NCBI GenBank assembly: GCA_022494885.1
Contig: JAGVSM010004561.1
Location: forward strand, 1 to 64,000
Length of the DNA stretch: 64,000 bases
Source: Micrasema longulum
Taxonomy: Eukaryota; Arthropoda; Insecta; Trichoptera; Brachycentridae
Reading direction: 5' to 3'
The position numbers and the translations under genes were made by a program. The notes beneath the pieces are model-generated. The model was not told the origin of the DNA and did not search any database. It worked only from the letters and a program-made list of their open reading frames with translations. Positions within the stretch are counted from its first letter, which is position 1. Each line of letters opens with the position of its first letter. Of the stretch, positions 24,001 to 35,700 are shown piece by piece.

Positions 24001-24439
24001 AGGTGATAATCCATAGTAACTATCAGAACTCGTAGAATACTTCGTGTTGGCACCCGGAAGAACGCATTTATAGTTTTCATTATTTGATGACATCACTTGT
24101 AAGAAATCACTTCCATCCTGAGTAAAGAAATACAAATAAATACTTTTGAACATAACATTATCACAGCACATAAAATAACAGCAGTACAAAACAAGTCTGG
24201 ATAAGATGGGGCGAAAATATTTTTTAAAGTAAATATTCACATTAATTCCCCAAATATCAATTTAAAAAACAAATAGTTAAGATTTAAATACAGAAATGGA
24301 ATAAACTTACTGGTAAAACATCATTTGAGGCACCCGGCCATTGAATTCTATACAAAATTGTATCATCAAAACCATTAAAATCTTGACAATTAACTATACT
24401 AATAACAAAAAATATTGTAAATACTCGAAATTCAAACAT
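15098..24439 (-). CDS. ERLEC1: ERLEC1, endoplasmic reticulum lectin 1 (XTP3-B/erlectin)
   Basis: Minus-strand exons are 24439-24311, 24117-23883, 21901-21737, 21333-21053, 17449-17393, 16739-16569, 16085-15923 and 15471-15098. They join in frame to 525 codons with the stop; human ERLEC1 is 483 aa. The start codon opens a hydrophobic signal peptide ([18 protein letters not shown]). Two MRH lectin domains follow. The first has [28 protein letters not shown] and EISTCEYEV. The second has [28 protein letters not shown] and [17 protein letters not shown]. Both keep the Gln, Arg, Glu and Tyr positions that bind mannose in MRH domains. The family recognises trimmed N-glycans on misfolded glycoproteins and works with the SEL1L-HRD1 ERAD complex in the ER lumen. 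There is no KDEL-type tail, as usual for this family. Intron 4 (21052-17450) is the largest and full of repeats. Confidence 0.95.
16132..16330 (+). repeat. tRNA-derived SINE, family 1, copy b
   Basis: The head GTGGTGTAGTGGTCAAGACG and B box GGTTCGATTCCCGG are followed by the shared body and an AAATAAAA-rich tail. It is inserted in ERLEC1 intron 6, antisense to the gene. An open frame reading the opposite way across it is an artefact. Confidence 0.9.
17880..18105. repeat. Imperfect tandem duplication, ~130-bp period
   Basis: TAGTTGAAGAT-AATTCTC, GATTACAAAGATACACTACCGACC and GTACATCGAT at 17888-17960 recur in the same order at 18018-18096. It lies in ERLEC1 intron 4. Adjacent 18109-18327 is an open frame of 72 codons with no recognisable similarity. 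Confidence 0.75.
19090..20110. repeat. Inverted-repeat rich segment with nested SINE family 2 copy
   Basis: ACTTTATCCGGTATAAAAAA near 19108 is loosely repeated inverted as TTTTATACCGGATTTATAAAG near 20082. Inside, 19979-19995 and 20008-20024 form a 17-bp inverted pair (TATTCCATCGTTATACC / GGTATAACCATGGAATA) with one C:C mismatch and a 12-nt loop. The body of a family 2 SINE, plus orientation, lies at about 19185-19385. It may be a non-autonomous DNA element later hit by the SINE; borders are uncertain. Confidence 0.4.
20960..21025. repeat. AATAATACATTA minisatellite
   Basis: Four imperfect copies of an ~13-base unit (AATAATACATTAA and variants) precede the exon 4 donor of ERLEC1 on the plus-strand map. 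Confidence 0.8.
22300..22650 (+). repeat. Retroelement-like repeat with histone-type stem-loop, copy A
   Basis: About 130 bases from 22511 align in the same orientation with 44969-45100: TTGACTTA-C-GTT-GTGCTTTCT, TCCCGTTTACGCCAGGTAGGCC, GGAACCAGGAAGACGAAGCCGCCACC. At 22511-22526 the copy has AGTCCT-TTTA-AGGACT, a perfect 6-bp stem with a 4-nt loop. Upstream, GTGAAATAAACATCAGTTTGC looks like a polyadenylation region of an LTR or retroposon. The family is not identified. It lies in ERLEC1 intron 2, the region between exons 2 and 3. Confidence 0.6.
23340..23800 (-). repeat. Probable LINE 3' region with (TAAA)n tail
   Basis: Plus-strand TTTATTTATTTACTAACGGACATTGTCC opens the block, which extends to about 23760. 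A 65-codon minus-strand frame at 23428-23625 ([20 protein letters not shown] end) may be part of a LINE ORF C-terminus but shows no diagnostic motif. Confidence 0.4.
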
Positions 24440-24728
24440 CTTGTACTAAAAATCAATGGATCACTCGTTTTAAGGCATTAGAGAATCATATATTTCCACG
24501 AATAAAAAATCTTAGACATTGAAACATACAACAAAAATTTCATATTATTTAGTCATTTGAAATCGCGACGAATCTCGATTTTACACGTCAAAATTTTAAT
24601 CAAAGACTTAATTTTTAATTGATAAAATTTTTGAACCATAGATTCTGACCACAAATTCGTCTGTGGATGTTTCATGCGTTCATTTATCTAGTCCGATCAA
24701 ATCAAGTTGATTTCTTATAATACTAAAA

Positions 24729-25925
24729 TTATCACGAGGAAAAATGAATCGGAAGCGAAAAAAGTAATTATATGTGGGGTAGTTTATTATTGAGATATGG
24801 TGGCTAGATCTAGAAAAATTTATATGAGATTTACTTATCTCGGAGGCTGTAAAATCAAGTTACGCGTTTGCGCGTATGAATAGATGGAAGCTGTCCGTTT
24901 ATCCGCTTACTGAGAGGAAGCAAAAACATTCGCCGATCAGAAATTTGAGATTAAATGGAAGATCGCGTCTTCCTTGTGCCATATCAGATATGTGGGATAA
25001 AAATTCGTTCACCGTATGAAAGTAGGTTATTTTATTCTAACTTCCCGTCATGGTAATGTGATTCTCATTTAAACCAAATTAATTTAATACTCAAAAGAAA
25101 ATGAAAAAGCTTAAATCTATCCTGAAAACGTGTAAACTGGAAGATAATTTAAAGAGCTTGAATATTGTATGTACTTATATTTATTAATCTAGAATGTGGG
25201 AAATGACTTAGGACTAATTACAAACATATAGAAATAACTAACCACACAACTTGATCCTTAACTAAAGCAGTTCACGATTGTCAATCTATTTAATTATCTT
25301 TTCCAAGCACAATGCTACCGGTGGTTCCACTATGCGGAGAGCTGACGGATGATGGTCCGGATACTGTGCTCGGACGAGCACAAGTTGGGTGATGTTTTGG
25401 GTGGAAATTTGCCATGGATAGAGCCTTGGGTGACTATCGGGATTCAGTCTTGTTGGTGACGACAGCCAGCTGGAAGACTGGAGGGCCATGGTTAGGGCAC
25501 ATGCCTTTGCGGTGCAAAAAACTAGCGTTCTTTGGAGGACGATGGATGTCCTAGATGTGGGGTGACCTTCACGGCTAGAAGGTGGCCTCCGATAACCCTC
25601 GTGGAGTTGTCAGATTCCAAGAGATTTGTTACGTAGCACGGCTGGCTATATTTTACGTCTCAACGAGGTTGATCTTTGACATAGACCAAAGAGCCGTTCG
25701 ACTCCACCACTTTCACATTCATTTACGACTCCTATGACTCTCGACTCTCGACTGATGACCTTTTCCAGCTCACTTCTCCAACTGTTTTGTTTTGTTGAAC
25801 TGGGGTGGTTTTATAACGCCCAATCATGGCTCTGTCTTCTTTTCTTTCTCACTTATCACTTTAATTTGTCATTTTTTCAACACTTACTTATGACTACGTT
25901 CGTAATGTTAAAAGTTAAAATGACT
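24729..25925 (+). repeat. Dispersed repeat R, copy 1, interrupted by an insertion
   Basis: 24729-25019 and 25740-25925 align, in that order, with the reverse complement of 31727-32190. Shared blocks include TATCTCGGAGGCTGTAAAAT, TTGAGATTAAATGGAAGATC, GGTGGTTTTAT and ACTTATGACTACGTTCGTAAT. The sequence between 25020 and 25739 is missing from the other copy, so it is an insertion here or a deletion there. Confidence 0.8.
25290..25560 (+). pseudogene. Possible LINE (R1-like) ORF2 C-terminal fragment
   Basis: Plus-strand frames give ELTDDGPDTVLGRAQV, then after shifts LVGDDSQLEDWRAMVRAHAF and AVQKTSVLWRTMDVL. This resembles the acidic, W-rich C-terminal end of R1-type LINE polyproteins, but no reverse-transcriptase core is present. 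The call is weak. It lies in the insertion that splits repeat R copy 1. Confidence 0.35.
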
Positions 25926-26288
25926 TTTTTATAAATAATATTTCTAATCAAATTTTTAAGCTCAGTAAAAACTAGTTCTCTAAATAAGGTATCAAAATGT
26001 AGCTACCATTTAAAATCGGTTGGTGATCATTAAATAGTTGAATCATAAATTTAGTTCTTGAACAGAGATCCGTAGATATGTGAATAATCTATGCATGGAA
26101 CTGTCAAAAATTGCATTTGTTTCCGAGATTTATTTCTGGTTTTTCATTTTCGTATTCGCGGTGGATGTCAGGCTGGATTTAATAAAATTGCAAAATAAAA
26201 AAATCCTAATCCAAAGTGTCGGCCGACACGAAGCAATCATCACAGATTGTAAATAATCTTACTACTAGCAGTATTTTTATTCGTTAAA

Positions 26289-29200
26289 ATGGCTTTCAGT
26301 TTTCCTGCATTTTCGTATATTATTGCATTAATCATCGATGCTTTTTTGATTTTCTTCTCTATATTCCATGTTATAGCGTTTGATGAATTAAAAACTGATT
26401 ACAAAAATCCAATAGACCAATGCAACAGTCTCAACCCGGTAAGTCAAATTCCCAATAAACGCTATCGACGAATTTAAGAAATATATCTGATCATATCCAA
26501 TTAATAAGTATAATTGAATGACTTATCTTAGCAGCTAGTTTTGTGATTATCTTTTCGCCCTATTCAATAAAGCGCCCCACAGTAATTATATATTTTTTAA
26601 ACTTTATGGCCAGGATGGCGGACTGTAGTCACCCTTTTAAATTTTCAATACAAGTGGCTTGCTTCGTTCGCTACTGCTCTTCTTACTGCGTATTAAAATT
26701 GAAACAAATAGAGCTGTAGAGGTATTGAGAACTCGGCATCAATCTTTACCAAAAATTATTCCCTTACTAAAACAGGTACTTGCTAATTTAAAATATACCC
26801 TAAATTGCTATAATATATAAATATGTTTAAATTAAAAAATACTGATACAATTCGGCATGTAATATAAATTGGATCACTCAATGTCAATTTAAATTAATTA
26901 TCTTAGCCGCTCAAAATTCATAGTTTTCGACTAAAAAAATTCGGTATTTTGTAATGATTTTTGTTTTTCAGTTTACCTAAATATAAATAAAGTTTTCATG
27001 TTAATTTTTAAAATTAAATAATCGAAATGTTAAATTTTTATATTTAAAAATAAACTGCCTGCTTAAAAAAAAATTGTTCATTTATTTAATTTTCTTAACG
27101 GTATAAAAATACCTTTGTTGATGTTTTTTGTTTATTTTTATGTAGTTCACTAATTGTTTATCTCTCATTTACAGCTAGTATTGTGGGAGTACTTACTTCA
27201 TCTGCTCATCAATATTCTATTCCTAGCATCGGGCGAATGGTTTTCACTTGTTTTGAATATCCCACTCATTGCTTACCATATCCACAGGTATTTTTTTTTT
27301 AACTATTGAATGTACTAAATTTGTCTCATGTAAAATTAATCTTATTACTATTAAATGATAATTATGATTTATTAACAAACATAACAATTACTCTATCTAC
27401 TACATACTCACTTAGGTAATAGATTTCTCTGGATCATGTCTAGTCTGCCTAACTAGGTACAACCCGTTTTAAGGCAGATATTTTTATTCAAAATAAACAA
27501 TATCATTACTACCTACTAGTTAATTTACTTTACAGTTATACAATATTAATTTGCAGCAAAGGTTTTCCACATTAAATAATAGTTTTTTAAATCAGCTACC
27601 TAAAGTGTAATACCAATCATATTAACTCTGTTGCCGATAGCTAAATATGATATGTCGGTTTTTAAAGCATATTGAGTTATATATTATATCACCGGATTCG
27701 TCAGCATTTTTTTACAATTTTGTGTAATCATGCTATGGCGAAAACGAAATTCTCGATAAACAAATATTATATGCATATTGAGTTATATATTATATCACCG
27801 GATTCTTCAGCAATTTTTCACAATTTTGTGCAAAAAAAAATTCTAGACCAGCAAATATTCAATGACACTAGAATTAGACTTGTTAACTATAATTCCGATT
27901 TTTCAGAGCCCGTCAAACTTTAAAATTGATCTCCTTCAAAATTTATAAACTGACATAATATCATGTTTTGCCGTCTTTTTACTGAATCTTTTTTAATGAA
28001 TTATCAATATGTGCTACAGTTGAGTTACCAATGCCGAGCCTTGTTTTACATTTTTTTTATAAGGATAAGTAGAAATTAAAAAAAAGCTTCCTGATAATAA
28101 AGAAAATGACTATCATATGTTTCATTTTTAAAAAAGGGGTGTTATATGTAAAACTATTTACAGATTATGGTTTTTTTATCGTTCGACAAATGAAAGATGT
28201 CAGAAAACTTAGTTCAATTAGACCTTATTTTTGCATGAAATTAAATTTATTAATTAGAAATTAATCATGGCATTAATACAATTTAAATTGGTTTTAAATT
28301 ATCGATATCATCGTTTGGCGGCTGAAAATGTAAGATTCAGAAATACCACACACAACACTGGTTTTTGATATTTTTATTTGTAATTAAAGATGTGTAGGCA
28401 ATAGAGAATCTTTGTTTACTTACCTATTTCAAGAACATTAATTTTATGTAAATCAGAGTATTCAAATCAAAGTTCAGAACATCGTAATCATCAAACTCTA
28501 ATCCATATCTGGTGGTGCGTAGGGCACTGCATTAGAAAAGTACATGCGGTGTATCTCGATTATGTATTACAAAAAAGTAAGGTGATCAGTCTAACATTTC
28601 GGGTGCCAATCCAGGGGCAGTGAAATATTGAGGTATAAAATCACCATATGAAGAAATATTTCATGTTGACAAAGGTCATTTCTGGAAAGCCAGGAATCGA
28701 ACCCAGGACCTCAACTATGGTAGGCAAACATGCCAACCACTACCCTACGAGGAAGACTTTTTCGGGGTATTTACCTGAAAAAACACTTGTTCATTATTCT
28801 GGTTCTATTTCAAACACAAAACTGTATTATTCATCCGCCCAGACACAGAGACAACCTGTTATTTGTCCACTCGTCCAGGATTCTGGTTTTATTTCAAATA
28901 CAAAACTGGATTATTCATCCGCTCTGACACAGACACAGCCTGTTATTTGTCTAAGTATCAATTCGCTCATTTAACTCTCATAACCCAAAAATGATACATT
29001 TTATAGACACAGATAAAAGTTTCTGAGCTTTATAACGATAACAACTATTTTATTGTGACAAAAAACACTTTTTCGAGGCATGCGATCTTTCGCCAACACA
29101 TTTGCAGTACAATTTCCAATCGAATTATGTGTTACGTCATCTTGCAGTTAGCGAATAATTTACATTGCTACTATTTTTTATTCACATTATGCCGATAAAA

Positions 29201-29565
29201 CATATTTTGCTTTCTTTAAGAAATCAAATTATATTTTTGTATTCTTTTGTAAATCCTTTATCGATTAATAAGTATGATGTTTGTAATGTCCAGGTATCGC
29301 AATAGACCTGTAATGAGTGGACCTGGCTTATATGATCCTACAAGTATTATGAATGCAGATACACTTACCAAATGCCAGAGGGAAGGATGGGTAAAGCTGG
29401 CATTTTATCTTCTGTCATTCTTCTACTACCTTTATGGGTATGTTCTGTTTTATTTTTTCCATTAATACAATTTTTACAACCTTTTACATTACGGTTTGTT
29501 GTGTATGTTGTTTCTAAATTATATTTTTTTTTTACAGAATGATATACGTACTGATCTCAGCGTAA
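26289..29565 (+). CDS. cni: Cornichon, ER cargo receptor
   Basis: Exons are 26289-26438, 27175-27287, 29294-29437 and 29538-29565, phases 0, 2 and 2, giving exactly 144 aa, the length of Drosophila cornichon. The start is [20 protein letters not shown]. Three or four membrane segments follow: [40 protein letters not shown] and [14 protein letters not shown]. The loop between carries [16 protein letters not shown] and the conserved [13 protein letters not shown]. The protein ends MIYVLISA. Cornichons are COPII-linked receptors that export TGF-alpha-type ligands (Gurken in flies) and other transmembrane cargo from the ER. The last exon encodes only the final nine residues. AATAAA signals follow at 29657-29662 and 29693-29698. 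Intron 2 is full of repeats. Confidence 0.97.
27669..27840. repeat. Tandem duplication, 106-bp period, in cni intron 2
   Basis: ATATTGAGTTATATATTATA and TCACCGGATTCGTCAGCA at 27669 recur at 27775 with few changes (TTCTTCAGCAA), and the downstream ACAATTTTGTG is shared. Confidence 0.85.
28495..28755 (-). repeat. tRNA-derived SINE, family 2, - copy
   Basis: On the minus strand the head is a tRNA-like CGTAGGGTAGTGGTTGGCA with B box GAGGTCCTGGGTTCGATTCC. The shared body follows (AAATATTTC, CCTGGATTGGCACC, TAGACTGATCACCTT), ending near GCACCACCAGATATGG. It lies in cni intron 2. Confidence 0.85.
28797..28955. repeat. Tandem duplication, 84-bp period
   Basis: TTCTGGTTCTATTTCAAACA...CCTGTTATTTGTCC at 28797-28868 is repeated at 28881-28952 with scattered substitutions. 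It directly follows the SINE at 28495-28755, in cni intron 2. Two overlapping open frames here are artefacts of the repeat. Confidence 0.85.
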
Positions 29566-31374
29566 ATCCGGTTACCCGCTCATTTGTACTTATAATTAAT
29601 TGTAGTGTTTAATCAAAGAAATAAGTGTACCAAATTGTTTTATATTATTGATAAATAATAAACTTACTGTTATTGTGTAACTTACAAATCTAAATAAAAA
29701 TCCTTGTCCTGGTGAAATTATGCTTATTTATGTTTTTTTTTAAACTGTATATCCGTCTTATATTACTTAATTAAGCATTCTTCCACTGCCCACCAAAAAA
29801 ATTTCTACAACATCCTTCAACCTTGCTGGAAGTACAGTATAGTCTCTATAATCTGAGCAATTCTTCCGAACCTCTTCATATAAAAAATGCACCTTCTCAG
29901 CCTCTTAGCCACCTTCAAGAAACTCCTGAAACATTATTATATGAGTATATCCCCAGAATCCTGAACTCCCTGAATTTTTACGTTTTTTTTTTAAATATAT
30001 ATTTTTATCCCTTTTTCATTCCTTGGTTTCTCTTTCCTTCCAAACTCATTATCTGATTCCAATTTCTTCATCATTTAATATTGATAACATAGTGTACTTT
30101 TTAAAAGAAGTTCATTTGTGCAAGCCTTATCTCCCAATTAAAAAACAGCTGTTAGCTCGAATTATGTAGGTTATTTTATGTATTTATATAAATATATTTA
30201 TTTATATATTTTATCTTGATACATATTTATGGTTTTTTAGTACAAAATTTCGACAGACCCTTCTTTTGACCAGTCTGTTTTTTGGTTGGCTAGAAGATAT
30301 TGCTTTTAGGAATAAGTCCGCCACAGTACTTATTCTCTGTACTTGAAGTTTTAAATAAATAAAATTAAACACCGAACCTCTTCAGTTTAACAAATTTTAC
30401 TGGAATCTGAATATTTTTATTTAACAGTGTTTTTTTTTTATTCAACACATGTTGTAAGACATAGTTGGTATGTTATGTGTTAATTATGTATTTGATATAA
30501 AAACTCTGGACTTTTTTCCTGACAAGACCTGCATGATTCTGATATGCTTTATCATGCAATTGGGGCAAAACCATAATGTGTTAGGGTTCCACATTGCGCG
30601 GAGTATAGTTTAGAGAAAGAAACAACTGTACTTTATCTATCATCACTTATCGAATTGGCGCAATTGGAATAGATGGCCAGGAGCACTATCAAGAAACAAT
30701 AAGGCTTTTAGAAGCAGCTTTAGTTCTTTCATTCCCTCGCCTTTCACCGGGTCCTTTGGTTTGTATTATAATATCTATACTGTATTTACTTGGTGTAAAT
30801 ATATTTCATCTTCAGATTTCAAATTCATATCCATTTTTGCATAGAAATTAACAATAATGTAAAGATTTTTTTAAACCTACATCTTTTATTTTGATGTACA
30901 TATTTATGAATTTCATCTTAAATCTAGAACTGTAATTCTTACATTTCCTCTCACAAAATACTACAGTCACATAAGAGAAAGAGAGGTAGGCAGAGAGGAT
31001 AGATTACCAATTCACCCTGTCTGCATACAGGATTCACTTTTTTGACATTCATGCATCTTCTTGTGCATGCATGCCAATTATTCTATCTTTTGACATATCC
31101 ATCTTCAAGTATTTGTTGCATTTAGTTGTGGCATGTCTTTTTCTGGGGAAAACATCATCTTTGAAATAGAATCCAAGTAAAAATAGTACATTGAAAACAT
31201 AGGTATTTAAATAAAAATCATAATAAAATCTACAAACCACCACGCTCTTTCCACATAGAGATAAGCAGAGAGAATATAACAACACAACTATTCCTCGGTC
31301 TCCTCAACATTCATACCACTTTTATGTATGCGCACCGATTATTCCAACTTTGACCAATTCATTAAACTCTAATA

Positions 31375-31620
31375 ATTTTCTACACCATTATTTTGCTATC
31401 CGCGCCCTGTGGTGCATAAGGCATTACATCGGTACTCCAATCGAGATGTTTGAGCGATTATTTATAATATTAATGAAGACAAGATTGGCAGTTTTACGCT
31501 TCAGGTTCCAGTTCAGGAACCATACAACATTGCAGCATAGAACCTTTCACATCCATGTGCCAGTAATCAAACCTAGGACCTCAAGTATGGTAGGTGAACG
31601 CGCCAACCACTACACTAATT
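31375..31620 (-). repeat. tRNA-derived SINE, family 2, - copy
   Basis: Plus-strand order is TGTGGTGCATAAGGCATTAC, TTACGCTTCAGGTTCCAGTTCAGG, then ATCAAACCTAGGACCTCAAG and GCCAACCACTACACTA. This is the body followed by the inverted B and A boxes, matching the copies at 28495, 52975 and 60985. Confidence 0.85.
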
Positions 31621-31726
31621 TACGTTTCCTTTTTTTTCTAATCTTCTTTTATTAGGTATTAATTCGTTTTATATATACATTTTAGTCTTAGTTCATTATA
31701 ATTTAATTAGAATTAATATTAATCAA

Positions 31727-32190
31727 TAAGTAGAACTTTTAATATTACGAACGTAGTCATAAGTTAGCGTTGAAAAGAGACAACGAATTAAAGTAATAAG
31801 TGAGAGGGAGAAAGAACAAAAACCTACTCGGGGATTCCATAAAACCACCGCAGCTCTCAGTTGAAAATCAGTTGGATAAGGAATATTATGACAGGGAATT
31901 AAAATAGGGAAAACGCATGGCGAATTAACTTTAACCCAACTCACACATATTCGGTACAGGAAGACGAAATCTTCTATTTAATCTCAAGTTTCCGATTGTG
32001 CGGATGTTCCCGCTTACTCTCAATTAGCGGAGAAATGAACAACTTCCATCTTTTCATACGCGCGATCGCGGAACTTGATTTTACAGCCTCCGAGATAATC
32101 TAATCTCATCTTTATTTTTCTCAATCTCGCCACCATCTCAATAACAAACAACCCCATATTTTAGAATCAAGATTTCCTCCCGTGATAGTT
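31727..32190 (-). repeat. Dispersed repeat R, copy 2 (inverted relative to copy 1)
   Basis: The reverse complement aligns nearly end to end with 24729-25019 plus 25740-25925 and lacks the 0.7-kb insert of copy 1. Its 73-codon minus-strand frame (31723-31944) shows no known motif. Confidence 0.8.
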
Positions 32191-32721
32191 CTTATGATTT
32201 ACCCAAATATTTATATATTTAGAGGGCATTTTCGAAGAGTTAAAATATAAACAGAAAACAGGAAATTATGATAAAGCGAACTTAAAAGATGAATCACAAA
32301 AACCTATCAGTTGTATTATCTGGAAATCAATAACAGTAAAAAAAAGTTATACCCAATACATTTTTAATTAAATTAAAATCGATTCTTGACGAGCCTAGGA
32401 TTGTGGACAACTCTATGAATCAGCTATTAGCGTTCTTTTTTCTATGGTTGTCAATTTCTCTGTTCCTTTCAATCCTTTATCCTTTCATCTGTGGGTAATT
32501 TGTCAAAAAATGTGTCATTCTTTCGGTTTCCGTGCGTTCTTTGAAAATTTGTCATGAAATCGAATTATTAGTTGCATTTTCATATCATGACATTTTCGGT
32601 TTACCTATATCAATTATAACTGCAACATGTTTTCATTCCTTAATTAATTAATGTTTTTAAACATAATTCTTGATTATAAACTTGAGAGATTACGGGATTT
32701 CTTAAAACAAAACGATTCAAC

Positions 32722-35700
32722 ATGACATATTCGGAGTTTGTTGGGTGTACGCTGCTGGCATTTGGACCACCATTTTTCATGTTTAGCTTCACTATTGCAA
32801 ATGATCCGATACGTATTATCATAATGATTGCAGCTGCTTTTGGCTGGCTCCTAGCTCTCTCATTATCTTCTATAGTTTGGTTCGCAGTTGTACCCCTAAG
32901 AGAGTATTTAGTATTCGGAATGACGTTTTCTGTCCTCTTTCAGGTAAATATATCACTAACATATTTTAATTTATTTCAATATAGGACATGTTAGCATGAA
33001 AAATAATTGAGTTGATAAATATCAAACGCCTGTATGTCCACCCAATTTTTTTTGACATACGTTCAGCAGTGTTGTAAAAAAAATATGATAATTTCCCTAC
33101 TATTTAAATTAAAATATGTTCTCATTATGACAATGAAAACACTCAAAAAACTATGTTTCAACTCAGAACCTAGTAGGTCCACAATAATGGACATTGTGGA
33201 GAATTGTTGTGGACATACTGGCGTTTAATATTTATCAACTCAATGAGGAATTTCAGTGATTTAAAAAAAATGTTAATTGACTATTAAAGGAAGCCAAAAA
33301 TTTTTTTTTCAATTTTTGTATATCCCATTATCAGCACTACGATTTTTAAAGTTTTGTATTTCTGAAATAACTCCGCGCGTGACTTCAGAGGTTCTTTTTC
33401 GGTTATTCTCGATCAGTTTTTCCCATTGGTCCATCCACGGCAAGGACACCGAAAGTCTTCTATAGCTCTCATTTTATAGGTTGATTCATATGAACCAGTA
33501 ACGTCATTCAAAGTAGTTCATTTTTATAAAAAAAACATCGTACATTCGCAGGAAACTTTGTCTCACAATTTAATGCTCCAAGTTTCAAGGAAACATTTAT
33601 TGTATTCAATTTCCCATAGTGCTGAAGTTCCTTATTGCTTTTATATTTAATATATATTTTTTTATAAAATCAGGAACATTTCACTCCATATTTAAAAGCT
33701 GGACCTTTGGCGTGAAACGCCCCTTCCCAAAGCATGAATTTGTGCAACAGAAGCGCGCTCTTCAGAAAAAAAAAACATATTCATGTTTTAAATGGTTTCC
33801 TTAACAATAAATTAGTCTGCGTAAATTATCCAGAGTTAGCTTTAGGTAGATTTAAAAAAAAAATTACAGCATTAATGTAAAGTTAGAAAATGGCATTGTA
33901 AAAATTGTCTGTTGTTATTCAACTATTAAAAAAACGGCGAAGTAGGTTCTGCTTAAGGTACCAAATTTTTCCAAGTACTTTTTAAATGGGATTGTTCAAC
34001 TTTATATTTTGTTTTGCAATTTCTTTACTTAAGGTGTACCTAGATTTTACAAAGTAAAAATGTTTTCTTTTTAATAAGTTGCAAACTTTTTCTAATTTTA
34101 TTGGCTTCAAATGAACTTTGGAAAATATAATTCACAGCCTTAGAAATTACTTGTGTATTTTCAGGTTCAGTGCCGAAATACGGCAAAAATATTGGCAAAA
34201 AACAAAAGAAAATACATGCAATACAAAATAAGTATTTGACATCGAATTGAATTGTAAGAAAATATCAATATAAAATATATACGAAAATATAAATCTATCA
34301 AAAACTCGACACTGGCTAGACACCCTTGTAAAGGGTGGCTCCGTGGTGTAGTGGTCAAGACGCTTGATTCACGCACGGAAGGTTCCGGGTTCGATTCCCG
34401 GTGAGAACACAAAAATTAAAATGTGATTTTTCTCAAGCCTGGGTGCTCTGTGATGTAATTCACCACTGTAATTAGGCCTCCTGGCCTGTTGTGGTGCAAA
34501 AAAAAAAAAAATGTAAAAAAAAAAAAAAGAGGTGAAAAAGTCAATAAACAAAGAAGATGATAACATTATCACTTTGAGAATATCCCACCTTTCGTCCCTT
34601 ACTTCACACCCAATAGTGCATAGGGCACTGCTTTGATACTCAATTGTAGCATATATGATTCTGTACATAAAAACAAGATAATCCATCTTAGCTTCAGTCC
34701 TATTTAAATTAATTAGCGTAAACACCTCTTAAACATTTTGTGGAAATTAACCTGGTCCTTTTACATTGATCCTAAATGATGGCAAATGACTGACTACCTG
34801 TGTAAATGAAAGAAATCACTTGTTTTTCACAGGAGCTTTTTAGATATGGAATATACCGTTTATTGAGACGTACTGAAACTGGCCTTCGAGAAATAGCTGA
34901 TGCACCTCCATTGATGAATGACAATAAACACATATTTGCTTATGTCTCTGGATTAGGATTTGGAATCATGAGTGGAGCATTTGCACTCATCAACGTACTC
35001 GCAGATGCTGTAAGATTTTAATTATTTTTATTTATAAACCTTCATAGAAATTATGTGTTTTCACGAGGGAGTTTTAGGACAAATTTCGTAATTAAGAAAT
35101 ATGCATCACAGTTTTGGAAAAAAAAATAAAAGCTACTAGTCTCTTAACAATTGCAATGTTTATAACATAGGTACAAATATTTTTTCAAACTGTGATCCAT
35201 TCTAACATTATAAATTTGAAACTGTGTTTGTTTGTTTGTGCTTCCTTTTCACTTTTTAACGGAGCGACGGATGAATCCAACTTTTTGCATAGGATGAATA
35301 TATCAACACTGAACAACATTATTTGAAAATGAGTAGGCTGTAAGGTGGGATGTCAAAAATAATCTATTTGAAATTCATTATTTAGATTACTATAATTGAG
35401 TTGCTTTATCTATGGTTAGCTTGGTTTGCTTTTCATTTAAATTTTGTAGTTGAATTTTGGATTTGTGAATAGCATAACAATGCTACGTCACCATAGACTA
35501 AAGGATCATAAAATTTCTTTCATAGCGATAGCTGAAAGACCAAGCTACTTTCAATCCCGATAAAATATATCATTCCATCGGGAAAATTCTTACAGATAAA
35601 CAGAAACCTCTTATTCATAAACAACACAACTAATACCAACCTTAAATAATTTCTTCCTAATACCACATGAGCAAAGCTGCAGGTAAAAACAGATCTATAA

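Larger units (their letters stand above)
24440..26288. other. ERLEC1/cornichon divergent intergenic region
   Basis: Contains the two start-codon flanks. Copy 1 of a dispersed repeat lies at 24729-25019 and 25740-25925, interrupted by about 0.7 kb that includes a LINE-like fragment at 25290-25560. Promoter elements could not be fixed. No other exon was seen. Confidence 0.6.
29566..32721. other. cni to aph-1 intergenic region
   Basis: Contains the cni 3' UTR, a family 2 SINE on the minus strand (31375-31620) and copy 2 of repeat R (31727-32190). No coding exon was recognised; short frames at 29823, 31049 and 31350 show no family motif. Confidence 0.6.
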
